From Cohnella faecalis (GTDB lineage: Bacteria; Bacillota; Bacilli; Paenibacillales; Paenibacillaceae), in assembly GCF_003570905.1 (NCBI RefSeq), contig NZ_QXJM01000039.1:372001-436000 (forward strand): a stretch of 64,000 bases of DNA, in the 5' to 3' direction. Shown one piece after another: positions 47,216 through 56,230 of this stretch (positions are counted from its first letter, which is position 1; the number at the start of each line of letters is the position of its first letter). The notes beneath the pieces were generated by a model. The model was given only the letters and a program-made list of their open reading frames with translations, was not told the origin of the DNA and searched no databases. The position numbers were made by a program, and so were the translations under genes.

Positions 47216-50028
47216 ATGCGCAATTATTCGTCTCACCCGCTGCGTTATTCGTATCAAGACGCGGCGGAGTTCGTCGCAACGTCATCCGGCGCCGGGCAGG
47301 CCGGCAAGTCGCCTCATCTCCCTTATTCCCGTAATTATGCCCATACTCGCACTCGTATTTCGAAAATCGTCATCCCCTTCATGCTGGCGGAATACTCGCA
47401 ACATCCGTTCCGCTGAACGCAGGCTGGCTCGCCGTGCCTGTCGCCCATGCGGCCGACGCCAAAGCGGCAACGGTAACCTACAAGCTGGTCAAGCAATCCG
47501 AAGCAATCGTCACCTCCGGCGTGAAACAAATCAATTACGCATGGACGCCTTCTGTCGCCGCCAAGACGACCGAGATGCTTCACGTGCTTCAGATCGACTT
47601 AACTAACAAGTACGTCAATCTGAACGCAATGGCCGGGAAAGCAGGCAGCGTGACGACGGGGCAGTCCGTTACCGCCATGGCGAAGGAGACGGGCGCCGTC
47701 GCCGGAGTGAACGGAGACGTATTCAATACGGCTACCGAAGGCGCTCCGATGGGGGCGCAGATCGAGTCCGGCAAGCTGGTCGTCAGCACATCCCAACTGA
47801 AAGGGATGTATGCCTTCGCGCTGACGAAGGACAAGAAGCCGGTGATCGATCTGTTCACGTTCCAAGGCACCGTCACTGCTGCGGGCGGAGCGACTTTCGC
47901 ACTCGCGGGCATGAACAAGTCGGCCTACAAGACCGAGCCGGACAAGGCTTACAGTCACGTAGACGCGCTTTACATGTACACGAGCGATTGGACGGCGTCG
48001 GAACGGCCGACCGCCAGCGCGACGAAAGCGACGGAGGCGCTCGTTGTGAACGGCGTCGTCACGGAGGTATCCGCTTCCGGAACGCCGATCGCGACGCCGA
48101 TTCCGGAGAACGGATACATATTGCGCGGACACGGCAAGGCCGCGGCCTTCATTACCGGAAGCCTCAAAGCGGGCGACAAAGTAACTTCGACCTACACCCT
48201 GAAATCGCAGACGACCGGCGAATCCTATAAGGAGTCGGATTTTCAGATGATGGTCGGCGGGCATACGATTCTTCTCGACCAAGGGAAAGCGGCTGCGTTC
48301 TCCCGGGACATTAACGGCGTCAGCGGCTCGGCCGATCGGGCGCGGACGGCCGTCGGCTACTCGAAGGACGGCAAGACCGCATATCTTGTCACGGTCGAGG
48401 AGAATGGAGGCCGCGAAGGAGTGACGCTCAAGGAGCTTCAGCAGATGCTCCTGCAGCTTGGCGTCTGGAAGGCGGTCAATCTCGATGGCGGAGGATCGAC
48501 GACGATGGTAAGCCGTCCTCTAGGAGAGTATACGGCTTCCTTGACTCACCCGACATCGTACGGAACGACGCAGCGGCTCGTTTCGAACGGAATCGGCGTC
48601 TACACGACCGCGCCGAAGGGGACGATCAAAGGGATTACCGCCACCAGCGGCGCTACTACGTTGTTTATCGGACAACAGACCACGTTTCAAGTGAAAGCGT
48701 ACGACAGCTACTATAATCCGGTCGACAAGCTCGGATTTGAGGCGACATGGAAAATAAGCGGCGGAATCGGCACGTTCAAGGATGGCGTACTGACCGCCGC
48801 CAAAGCCGGCAAGGCGACCGTGTCCGTCAAAGCGGGGACCGCCAGCAGCGAAGTCGGCGTCGAAGTCATCGGCGCAAGTCAAATCGAGCGGCTTACCGTC
48901 GACTCCGGTTCGGTCATTCTTCGCCCCGGGGCGGTTATCTCCGTGCCGGTCAAAGCCCGCTTGAAGGACGGCAGGGAAATTTCCGTCCCCGCAAGCTCGT
49001 TGCAATGGGAGTTCAAAGGGTTTGAAGCCAAAGCAAGCGGCGGCAAGCTGACCGTTACGAGCGTAGAGCCGGGCATTACGGCGGGCTACGCTATTGCCCG
49101 GTACGACGGGCTCGGAACGGCAGCCATTCTGGCTCCGGGCTCCGAGAAGGTGTTGGCGGACTTCGAGGATGCCGCTACTCCCGTCAGCTTTAGCGCCTTG
49201 CCTGCGGAGACGACCGGCACAGCTTCTATCATCGGCGGCGTTCCCGGACGCGAGACTTCGAACGTACTCAGCCTCTATTATGACTTTACTTACGGCAAGG
49301 GCAGCCGCTTCGCCTATGCGAACCTGCTCGGCGCGGACGGCAAAGGCATCGCGATCGACGGCAATCCGAGCGCTCTTACTCTCGATGTTCTGGGAGACAG
49401 CAGCTTTAACTGGATTCGCGGGGAATTCGTCGATTCGAAGGGCAAGCAAGTGCTCGTCGACATTGCCCGGACGATCGATTGGTCGGGATGGAAGTCGATC
49501 AAGGTCGATCTTACGAAAGCGAGCTTGACTACTCCGGCACGGCTTACGAAGCTGTACGTCGTTAATTTGGAGCAGGACCAGGACGAGCGGGCCCTCCAAG
49601 GAGAGCTAGCCTTCGACAATGTCGCGATTCAGTACCCTCCCGCCGCATACGTGCCGGTGAAGCCGACCATCGTTCTCGGCGTCGGCAAGAAGCAAGCAAC
49701 TTTGAACGGCAAGACGATTGAGCTGACGACGGCCCCTTTTACAGTCAACGGTGTCAACTACTTGCCGCTTAGATTCGTCGCCGACGCATTGGGTGCCCAA
49801 GTGTTCTGGGACAATGCGGCCAGAAGGGTGACCGTGCTTCGCGAGGACTCGATCATCGAGCTGTGGGTCGGCAATTCGGAGATAACGGCGAACGGGGTCC
49901 GCAAGAAAGTAATCGCCGCTCCTATCAACAAGAACGGCAGCGTTTATGTGCCGGTTCGCGTCATTTCCGAGCAGCTCGGCCAAACCGTCGGGTGGGAGCC
50001 GAAGACCAAAACGATAACAATTCGTTAA
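47216..50028 (+). CDS. Phosphodiester glycosidase (NAGPA-like) with copper-amine-oxidase N-terminal-like domain, frameshifted as given
   Basis: ATG 47216 has ATAGGAGA before it. The first frame stops at 47416; the main frame takes over if one G is added at 47389-47390. This restores a signal peptide ending AVPVAHA-ADAK and a 937-residue protein. The NAGPA/DUF2233 domain has VAGVNGDVFNTATEGAPMG and the hallmark KAVNLDGGGSTTMVSRPLG. A Big2-like domain and a carbohydrate-binding-like region (VLADFEDAATPVSF) follow. Two C-terminal stalk units (NGVNYLPLRFVADALGAQVF, GSVYVPVRVISEQLGQTVG) are of the kind that often attach Paenibacillus proteins to the wall. The enzyme probably removes sugar phosphodiesters from wall polymers; the substrate is unknown. 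Confidence 0.85.
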
Positions 50029-50109
50029 TCTTTCCCTCAAAATCTCTGCTTCGACTCGACGGAAGTAAGAAATATGATATGATGGGAACATGATCTAAAT
50101 CGGCCGCAA

Positions 50110-50140
50110 GGCCTGTCCATACTAGGATGAAGGACAGGCC
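50110..50140 (+). promoter_or_regulatory. Hairpin in the degS leader
   Basis: GGCCTGTCC and GGACAGGCC form a 9-bp perfect stem around a 13-base loop, without a T run, about 50 bases before degS. TATGAT at about 50078 could be the -10 box. The hairpin may stabilise or control the degSU message. Confidence 0.4.
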
Positions 50141-50189
50141 CGACCGGTGCGGAAGCTGGTCTTCCGTCATGCAAGAGGGAGTCGTTGGC

Positions 50190-51368
50190 ATGGAATATCA
50201 CGTGGATCAAATCGATCGAGTCATCCAGAACGCTATCAGCGTTATGGAAGACAGCAAGGTGCAGGTATTCGAAATTTGCGAATCCGCCCGCAGGGAGCTG
50301 CAGACTCTTAGTCAAGATCTCGAAGAGGTGCTGCGCGAAACTTCCGAAGCGATCGATAAGGTCGATTTACTGGAGCGGAATTACCGGCTCGCCCGTATCC
50401 GCCTGACGGAGGTAAGCCGCGATTTCGTTCGCTACACCGAACAAGACATCAAATCCGCTTATGAAAAAGCGACTCAATTGCAGCTAGACTTGATGGTTTT
50501 TCGCGAGAAAGAAACGTATTTGAGAGCCCGGCGCGACGAACTGCAGGCAAGGGTCAAAAATTCCGAATTATCGATCGAGCGCGCGGAGACGATCGGTTCT
50601 CAGATGAACGTCGTGCTCGATTATTTATCAGGCGATTTGACTCAGGTGACCCGCATACTCGAATCCGCCAAAAACCGCCAGCTGATCGGTCTCAAGATTA
50701 TTCTCGCCCAAGAGGACGAGCGCAAACGGATAGCCCGGGAGATCCACGACGGGCCCGCCCAGTCGCTCGCCAATCTGGTCATGAGAACGGAAATTGCGGA
50801 AAGAATGCTGGAAACCCGCGATTTGGAGGCCATTCGGGCGGAGCTTATCGATTTGAAATCGCAAATCCGGCTGGGACTGGGGGAAATTCGCAAAATCATT
50901 TTCAATCTCCGGCCGATGGCTCTTGACGATCTGGGGCTCGTTCCGACGCTCCGCAAGTTCGCTCATGACTTCGAGGAGAAGACGAGCATTCGATCGACGT
51001 TCGAGACTTATGGCAAGGAAACCCGAATGTCATCCGCTATGGAAGCGGCCATGTACCGACTCGTTCAAGAGGCGTTCAATAACGCTCTCAAGCATGCCCA
51101 CCCTACGTTCGTTAAGCTGGAAATGGGGTTTTTGGGCGATATCGCGTATATGGAAATCGAGGATAACGGCGTCGGCTTTCATGTCGATCTGATCGAATCC
51201 CGTGCGAAGGTACACTCTCATTTCGGTCTTATGGGCATGAGAGAACGAGTGGAATTATTGCAAGGAATCATAGAGATTTCATCCGTTGTCGATCAAGGTA
51301 CCAAAATTCGGATCGAAGTCCCGATAAAAGCGGAGCCAGGAAAGGAGCTTGGAGTACATGGAGAGTAA
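50190..51368 (+). CDS. degS: Sensor histidine kinase DegS
   Basis: DegS is a cytoplasmic kinase that phosphorylates DegU to control exoenzymes, competence and motility. The 392-residue protein has a long N-terminal sensor coiled coil (about 20-165), the HisKA_3 block with His186 (REIHDGPAQSLANLVMR), the LRPMALDDLGLVPTLRKF segment and a HATPase domain (EAFNNALKHA, DNGVGF, FGLMGMRERVELL). No membrane helix is present. The ATG is behind AGAGGGAG. degU overlaps its end. Confidence 0.96.
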   Translation: MEYHVDQIDRVIQNAISVMEDSKVQVFEICESARRELQTLSQDLEEVLRETSEAIDKVDLLERNYRLARIRLTEVSRDFVRYTEQDIKSAYEKATQLQLDLMVFREKETYLRARRDELQARVKNSELSIERAETIGSQMNVVLDYLSGDLTQVTRILESAKNRQLIGLKIILAQEDERKRIAREIHDGPAQSLANLVMRTEIAERMLETRDLEAIRAELIDLKSQIRLGLGEIRKIIFNLRPMALDDLGLVPTLRKFAHDFEEKTSIRSTFETYGKETRMSSAMEAAMYRLVQEAFNNALKHAHPTFVKLEMGFLGDIAYMEIEDNGVGFHVDLIESRAKVHSHFGLMGMRERVELLQGIIEISSVVDQGTKIRIEVPIKAEPGKELGVHGE

Positions 51369-52080
51369 GGCGCCAATCGCGAAAATCAAAGTTCTGCTCG
51401 CCGACGACCACCAGTTGTTCCGGGAAGGCCTGAAGCGAATTTTGAACATGGAGAACGACCTGGAAGTTATCGGCGAGTGTGGAGACGGTATTCAGGTTCT
51501 CGAATTTTGCAACCGTTTCAAGCCTGACGTCGTGCTGTTGGACATTAACATGCCTGTGGAAAACGGCGTGGTGGCAACGGAGCGGCTTCGCGACATTTTT
51601 CCGGAGATTAAGGTTATCATTCTATCGATTCATGACGACGAAAGCTACGTGTTCGAGACGCTTCGCAAAGGGGCTACCGGCTACCTGTTGAAGGACATGG
51701 AGGCGGAATCGCTTATCAACGCCATTCGTACCGTAGCCGAAGGCCATGCGTACATTCATCCGAAGGTAACGGGCAAGCTGATCAACCAGCTTCGCCGCAT
51801 GACGTATCTCGACGAGATCGGCGCCACTTCGGGGGCGGCGGCCAGCCGGGAGACGGTTACCAAGTTCATCCCGCGCGGCAACAATCCGCTTACCCGCCGC
51901 GAGGCGGAAGTACTGCGGCTCATGGCGGAGGGAAAGAGCAACAAGACGATCGGCGAGCATCTGTTCATAAGCGAAAAAACGGTCAAGAACCATGTCAGCA
52001 GCATTCTGCAGAAGATGGAAGTCGACGACCGTACGCAAGCCGTTATCAATTCTATCAAATGCGGCTGGGTTACACTCTAA
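51358..52080 (+). CDS. degU: Response regulator DegU
   Basis: The 240-residue NarL-type regulator has the acidic pair ADD, the phosphorylation site Asp62 (VVLLDINMP), the conserved Lys in YLLKDMEAE and a LuxR helix-turn-helix ([19 protein letters not shown]). The ATG has AAGGAG 11 bases before it and lies 11 bases inside degS. In B. subtilis DegU controls degradative enzymes and acts on comK and flagellar genes; here it lies upstream of comFA and the flgM operon as well. Confidence 0.96.
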   Translation: MESKAPIAKIKVLLADDHQLFREGLKRILNMENDLEVIGECGDGIQVLEFCNRFKPDVVLLDINMPVENGVVATERLRDIFPEIKVIILSIHDDESYVFETLRKGATGYLLKDMEAESLINAIRTVAEGHAYIHPKVTGKLINQLRRMTYLDEIGATSGAAASRETVTKFIPRGNNPLTRREAEVLRLMAEGKSNKTIGEHLFISEKTVKNHVSSILQKMEVDDRTQAVINSIKCGWVTL

Positions 52081-52245
52081 GAGGCATTCTACATAAAGCA
52101 ATAAGGTTCGCGGTTTCCGGTCGCATATTGGCGGCTTCGGGGATCGCGAATTTTTTTTATAGAAAAGTGCAGGGTTCGGCGGTATCGGCGTCGTCTATTA
52201 ATTGGAGAGGAGGGGAAGACGATCGATTCGGCATGGATTACGCGC

Positions 52246-52791
52246 GTGCAAGACGGCGATACGGAAGCGTTCCGCATTATCGTGGAGCACTATCGAGATC
52301 CGTTGCTCAGGCTGTTACTGCCCATTGTGGGGGACGCCAAGGAAGCCGAAGACGTGCTGCAAGAGACGTTCGTCCGCATCTTCCTCTCCCTCCGCGAATA
52401 CAGGGGCGAAGGATTCGTTACCTGGATTTCCCGCATCGCGGTTCGTCAAGCAATCGATTGGCGGAGAAAAAAGGGGCGAAGGCGCGAGACGCCGGAAGCC
52501 GACGTAGAGCTTCGCGCGGAGATGGTCGGAGCCGCCGCGGGCATAGGGCTCGCAGCGGCGGCGGAGTCCCCGGACGAACGGTTGTTGGAGCGAGAACGAG
52601 TCGATAGATTCGCCGATCGGCTCGGAAGGCTGCCGTCTCGCTACCGGGATGTGGTGCAGGCCTATTACGTGGAAGAAAAAAGCTACCAGGAAATTGCCGA
52701 TCGGGAGGGCATTGCCGCCAAAACGGTGGAATCGCGGCTGTACCGGGCCAGGCGTTGGATGAGAGATCACTGGAAGGAGGAACCGGAATGA
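52246..52791 (+). CDS. ECF-type RNA polymerase sigma factor
   Basis: The protein has sigma region 2 (DPLLRLLLPIVGDAKEAEDV, then FVRIFLSLREYRGEGFVTW) and region 4 (LPSRYRDVVQAYYVEEKSYQ, then AAKTVESRLYRARRWMRDHW), and no region 3, as in ECF factors. The start is unclear. GTG 52246 has no ribosome site. A perfect AGGAGGGG (52208-52215) sits before an in-frame ATC at 52222 that would give IDSAWITRVQDGD, the normal family N-terminus. So either a rare start codon is used or the sequence has an error. Its stop overlaps the anti-sigma ATG. Confidence 0.88.
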   Translation: MQDGDTEAFRIIVEHYRDPLLRLLLPIVGDAKEAEDVLQETFVRIFLSLREYRGEGFVTWISRIAVRQAIDWRRKKGRRRETPEADVELRAEMVGAAAGIGLAAAAESPDERLLERERVDRFADRLGRLPSRYRDVVQAYYVEEKSYQEIADREGIAAKTVESRLYRARRWMRDHWKEEPE

Positions 52792-53417
52792 ACGGGGGAA
52801 GCGGCTGTGCGGCATGCGGATACATCGGAGATTGGCAAAGGTACATAGCGGGAGAGGGAGAAACGTCGGAGCGGGAAGCGGCGGAAGAACGGCTTGAGCA
52901 GTGCGAGGGCTGCATGGACGCTTATATCTCTGCGGTTGAATGGCTGGAGACAGCCGAAGCGGAGAGCAGTCGGCCGTATGGCCTGCTTGACCAAGCTTGG
53001 GTAGACCGGACGATGGCAGCCGTGCGGCATGCGGGTGCCGGTGCAGGCGACGACACGGTCGCTGCCATTGTGCTGGAAACGACCGCGGTTGGTCATGCGC
53101 CATCGGATGCGACGCAGCCGACATTGACAGCTGAACGGCGGGCTGCGGCTCGCGGCGGTTCTTCCTTCCGGGAGCCTTGGCGGCGCAGAGCGGCGATTCA
53201 TTACGCGGTGGCGGTCGGCTTGACGCTTGTCCTATTGCTGACGGGGGGATTTCATCAATTGACCGGCGGCTTAAGCAAGCCGGTGGCCGAGCAAGGGGTG
53301 CTGCGACCGGAGCAAAATCAAGGCGGAAAGCAGAGTCCTGGCGGCGAACCGGAAGCTTCATGGTCGGACCGAATGGTAGACCGGACAGTCGCCTGGCTGG
53401 ATAAGCTTCAAAAATAG
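52788..53417 (+). CDS. Probable membrane anti-sigma factor (zf-HC2-like)
   Basis: The 209-residue protein overlaps the sigma gene (ATGA), a standard sigma/anti-sigma layout. The N-terminal part has CAACG and the pair CEGC in ERLEQCEGCMDAY, similar to the zinc anti-sigma motif H-x3-C-x2-C, but Arg stands where His is expected. One membrane helix follows (residues 139-156, AVAVGLTLVLLLTGGF), with a short outer tail. I infer it holds the ECF sigma at the membrane. Confidence 0.78.
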   Translation: MNGGSGCAACGYIGDWQRYIAGEGETSEREAAEERLEQCEGCMDAYISAVEWLETAEAESSRPYGLLDQAWVDRTMAAVRHAGAGAGDDTVAAIVLETTAVGHAPSDATQPTLTAERRAAARGGSSFREPWRRRAAIHYAVAVGLTLVLLLTGGFHQLTGGLSKPVAEQGVLRPEQNQGGKQSPGGEPEASWSDRMVDRTVAWLDKLQK

Positions 53418-53434
53418 ACGGGGAGGACCGCGAC

Positions 53435-54541
53435 ATGCAACAAAGAGTTCTATTAAGTATTATGCTGGGATGGATTCCAGGGCTCGGCCATCTTCTGCTC
53501 GGAAGAATCGGTCGGGGGATTTTGTATCCTGCTGGCTTTGTAGGTACGTTGTTTCTTGGCGTCGTGGCAACGGATGACGCGCAATCCATCGGCCCTTTTG
53601 TTTTATCGGTGATCTTTGCCGGAGGGCTGTGGATCGTCAATATGGTCGATTTGTGGAAATACGTTTTTCGGCGGGGAGGCTCTCCGTCGCTTGGGAGGGA
53701 TGCACAGTCCGTGCAGGGTGCGACTTCGATTACGGCAGCGAACCCGGACAACGAGCTAAGCAACGAGCGGTTCGCTACGGCGCTGCTGTCGGTTATTCCG
53801 GGGCTCGGCCATTTCCATATGGGGCTGATGACACGCGGCCTGACGCTGCTGCTATCCTTCGTGGGCTGGATCGTCATGACGTTTTTTATCGCGATTTTTA
53901 CGGAGCAGGAAGGGTTCTTCGTCTTTTTGGGCGCGCTGCCGATCCTATGGCTGTACAACATTTTCGATGCGATGAGGCTGATCAATTTGAAGCAGAGCGG
54001 GGAGAAGCTGGAGGACCGGTCGCTGTTCGAGGACTGGGAGCAGGTTAGGGAGGACGGCCGGCGCAGCAAAATGGTGGCGATGCTCCTGTCGCTTTTTCCG
54101 GGCGCGGGTCATCTGTACTTGGGCTTGCAGCGGCGGGGAATCCAACTGATGGGGGCGTTTCTCTTCTCGATTTATATACTGGATTCACTGCGATTGAATT
54201 TGTTCTTCTTCCTGATTCCTCTGCTCTGGTGTTTCGCGTTTTTCGACGCTCTGCAGCTGGCTTCGCGTTGGCAGCGCAATCCGGAGGAAGTGCGCGACGT
54301 TCCGTTGGTGGATAAAGTGTTGAACCATCAAAGATGGCTCGGATTGGCGCTGCTGGCGCTCGGTCTGTACTACTTGGCGGACCGCTTTCTGGTCGACTGG
54401 CTGGAGAGGGAATTTCCGAAGGCGGCGGTAGGCTATTATTTCCGCGAATATACGCAGACGGCCGTCGTTGCGGTGCTCTTAATAGGCGGTGGAGTTCGGC
54501 TCCTGTTCGGAAGCAAAAAGGAAAGGGGCGAAGCCGCTTGA
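53435..54541 (+). CDS. Multi-pass membrane protein with three PGxGH repeats
   Basis: The 368-residue protein is third in the ECF operon, 17 bases after the anti-sigma. It contains three copies of a motif PG(L/A)GHxxxGxxxRGxxL, at the start (WIPGLGHLLLGRIGRGI), in the middle (VIPGLGHFHMGLMTRGL) and later (LFPGAGHLYLGLQRRGI), each opening a pair of hydrophobic helices. This recalls TM2-type domains. The function is unknown, but linkage suggests envelope stress. The stop shares a base with the next ATG. Confidence 0.78.
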   Translation: MQQRVLLSIMLGWIPGLGHLLLGRIGRGILYPAGFVGTLFLGVVATDDAQSIGPFVLSVIFAGGLWIVNMVDLWKYVFRRGGSPSLGRDAQSVQGATSITAANPDNELSNERFATALLSVIPGLGHFHMGLMTRGLTLLLSFVGWIVMTFFIAIFTEQEGFFVFLGALPILWLYNIFDAMRLINLKQSGEKLEDRSLFEDWEQVREDGRRSKMVAMLLSLFPGAGHLYLGLQRRGIQLMGAFLFSIYILDSLRLNLFFFLIPLLWCFAFFDALQLASRWQRNPEEVRDVPLVDKVLNHQRWLGLALLALGLYYLADRFLVDWLEREFPKAAVGYYFREYTQTAVVAVLLIGGGVRLLFGSKKERGEAA

Positions 54542-55322
54542 TGAAGCAAAATGCCGAAGGAGGTACGTTGGCGACGGCGGGAGGAAGCTTGTCCGGCGCG
54601 GCTAACGGGGCGGAGCGCCAATGGCGGGTGGGAACCTGGTCGATGGGAATCGCGCTGCTGGCCGCTGGGTGCTCGTTGTTGGCGCAGTCGCTGGGGGCGG
54701 ACAAGGACGCCTGGCTTTCATTGTCGCTTTGGTGGCCGGTGCTTTTCATCGTCTTGGGTGGTGAAATATTGGTGTTCCTGGCTTTGCAAAAGCAGCAAGC
54801 CCCTTGTTGAAGTTCGACGGACTGAGCATTCTGCTGATCGGACTGATTGGGACGGTCGGCCTCGGATTGGCTGCATTCGAGCAGAGCGGGGCGCTGGATG
54901 AATTTCGGCATTTTTTGCGGTCGGAGGAACGGCTGCTTGAGGCGCCGGCGCTGCAGCGGGAAGTCGGGCCCGACGTACAGCGGATCGTGATTCGGACTGA
55001 CGGGGGCGGATATTGGCCTATATACGCCGATGCGGTGGACGCTCGCGAGTTGAGCGTGTCGGCTTTCGTCAGAGCATCGTTCTTGCCGGGGGAACGGGAT
55101 CCGTCGTGGCTTGCCTCGCTTTTGTCGGAGGAGCGGGTCGGGGATACGCTGTACGTAACGGTGAGACGGCCGCCCGCTTCGAACGGGCTGGACGAGGCGC
55201 CTTCCCGGTTCGACGTGAGAGTCGTTGCGCCAAAGGACGTTAAAGTCGAATTTCATACATTGGCGCATGAGCTGGAGCTGCGGAATAAGCCTGAAAAATG
55301 GGAGGTTCCTACGGAACGGTAG
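54541..55322 (+). CDS. Membrane protein of the ECF operon, frameshifted as given
   Basis: ATG 54541 overlaps the preceding stop (TGATG). The first frame ends at 54810 and the second runs 54804-55322. Adding one C to the run at 54800-54803 joins them into a 260-residue protein. Three hydrophobic helices come first (WSMGIALLAAGCSLLA, LWWPVLFIVLGGEILVFLAL, DGLSILLIGLIGTVGLGLAA), with an outer or DUF4097-like beta domain behind (VQRIVIRTDGGGYWPIYADA). This layout, helices then beta domain, recalls LiaI/LiaF-like or adhesin-like envelope proteins. I cannot name the function. Confidence 0.72.
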
Positions 55323-55517
55323 CTGTTCCGGTACGCATAATCCGACGCTTGGGCGCTAACCGGAACTCTCGCCTCCTTTGCGGCATATGATGCTGAAAAG
55401 CGCGATTGAACGAGCGACGCAATGCGTCTCGCTTTTCGGTCGCCTAACGTGCGGCCGATGCGCGGGGCGTTTTGCGTTCTTCGCGTGAAGGCCAGCCTAG
55501 CAAAGGAGGTGGCCGCC

Positions 55518-56042
55518 GTGATTCCCGAGCTGTTGTGGATAATCGGCTTTTACGCAGCGGCCGCGGCTTTGACTCATAGCGTTTTTCGGCGTCATTCGGG
55601 CGGAGACCGACGTCACTATGTGCTGGTCGCGGGCAACCACCAAATGCAGATCGAATGGTACGTCAGGTCTTTGCAGCAATTTTCCCGCCGGACGGGAATG
55701 GATATCGGCATTACGGTCGTGCTTGACAATTCGTCGGACGACACGGGCAAAATTATGGAACGGTTCGCTCGCCGGGGGGATGGAGTCGGATTGATTCGGG
55801 CCGAGGAAGTGAAGTCCAGCGCAGAGTGGGAGCGCTTACGCTTGGGGGAAGCCTCGGGGCCGGAAGAGCATTCGGAGCATCGGGGAAGCGCCGCGGAAGG
55901 GGCGGGGGGCTCGGAAGCCGGCGCTGGGCGCAAGCAGGTGCTTAGCGAGCGTCTCGCGGCATTGGGAGCGCTGCAAGCGTCTCCCCAGCAGGTATGGGTA
56001 GAGCTTGCTTGTGAGGACGATGTGGCACGATTGCCGCGGTAG
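55518..56042 (+). CDS. Hypothetical membrane-anchored protein
   Basis: GTG 55518 follows AAAGGAGGTGG; the longer frame upstream has no such site. The 174-residue product has one N-terminal helix (LLWIIGFYAAAAALTH) and then HYVLVAGNHQMQIEWYVRSL and ITVVLDNSSDDTGKIMERFA. These look like the beginning of a family-2 glycosyltransferase fold, but the catalytic part is missing. The last 70 residues are low-complexity Glu/Gly/Ala. Function unknown. Confidence 0.6.
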   Translation: MIPELLWIIGFYAAAAALTHSVFRRHSGGDRRHYVLVAGNHQMQIEWYVRSLQQFSRRTGMDIGITVVLDNSSDDTGKIMERFARRGDGVGLIRAEEVKSSAEWERLRLGEASGPEEHSEHRGSAAEGAGGSEAGAGRKQVLSERLAALGALQASPQQVWVELACEDDVARLPR

Positions 56043-56136
56043 GGGCTGGAGGATAGGCTTTTTAGCAAGAGCGAGGTTGCCGGATGATGAGGCAAGGTGT
56101 ACAATCGTTTTACAAGTTTTCGAATGAACTCGGGTG

Positions 56137-56192
56137 AAGCACGCTCGCGGTTCGTCTGTCTACACAGGCGGCTGCAGAGCGTGCTTTTTTTT
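56137..56192 (+). terminator. Terminator before comFA
   Basis: AAGCACGCTC and GAGCGTGCTT form a 10-bp perfect stem around a 30-base loop that may itself fold, followed by eight T residues. Confidence 0.85.
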
Positions 56193-56230
56193 GTTCGAGT
56201 CGGAGAGGAACAAGGAGGAGGCATTGGGCG

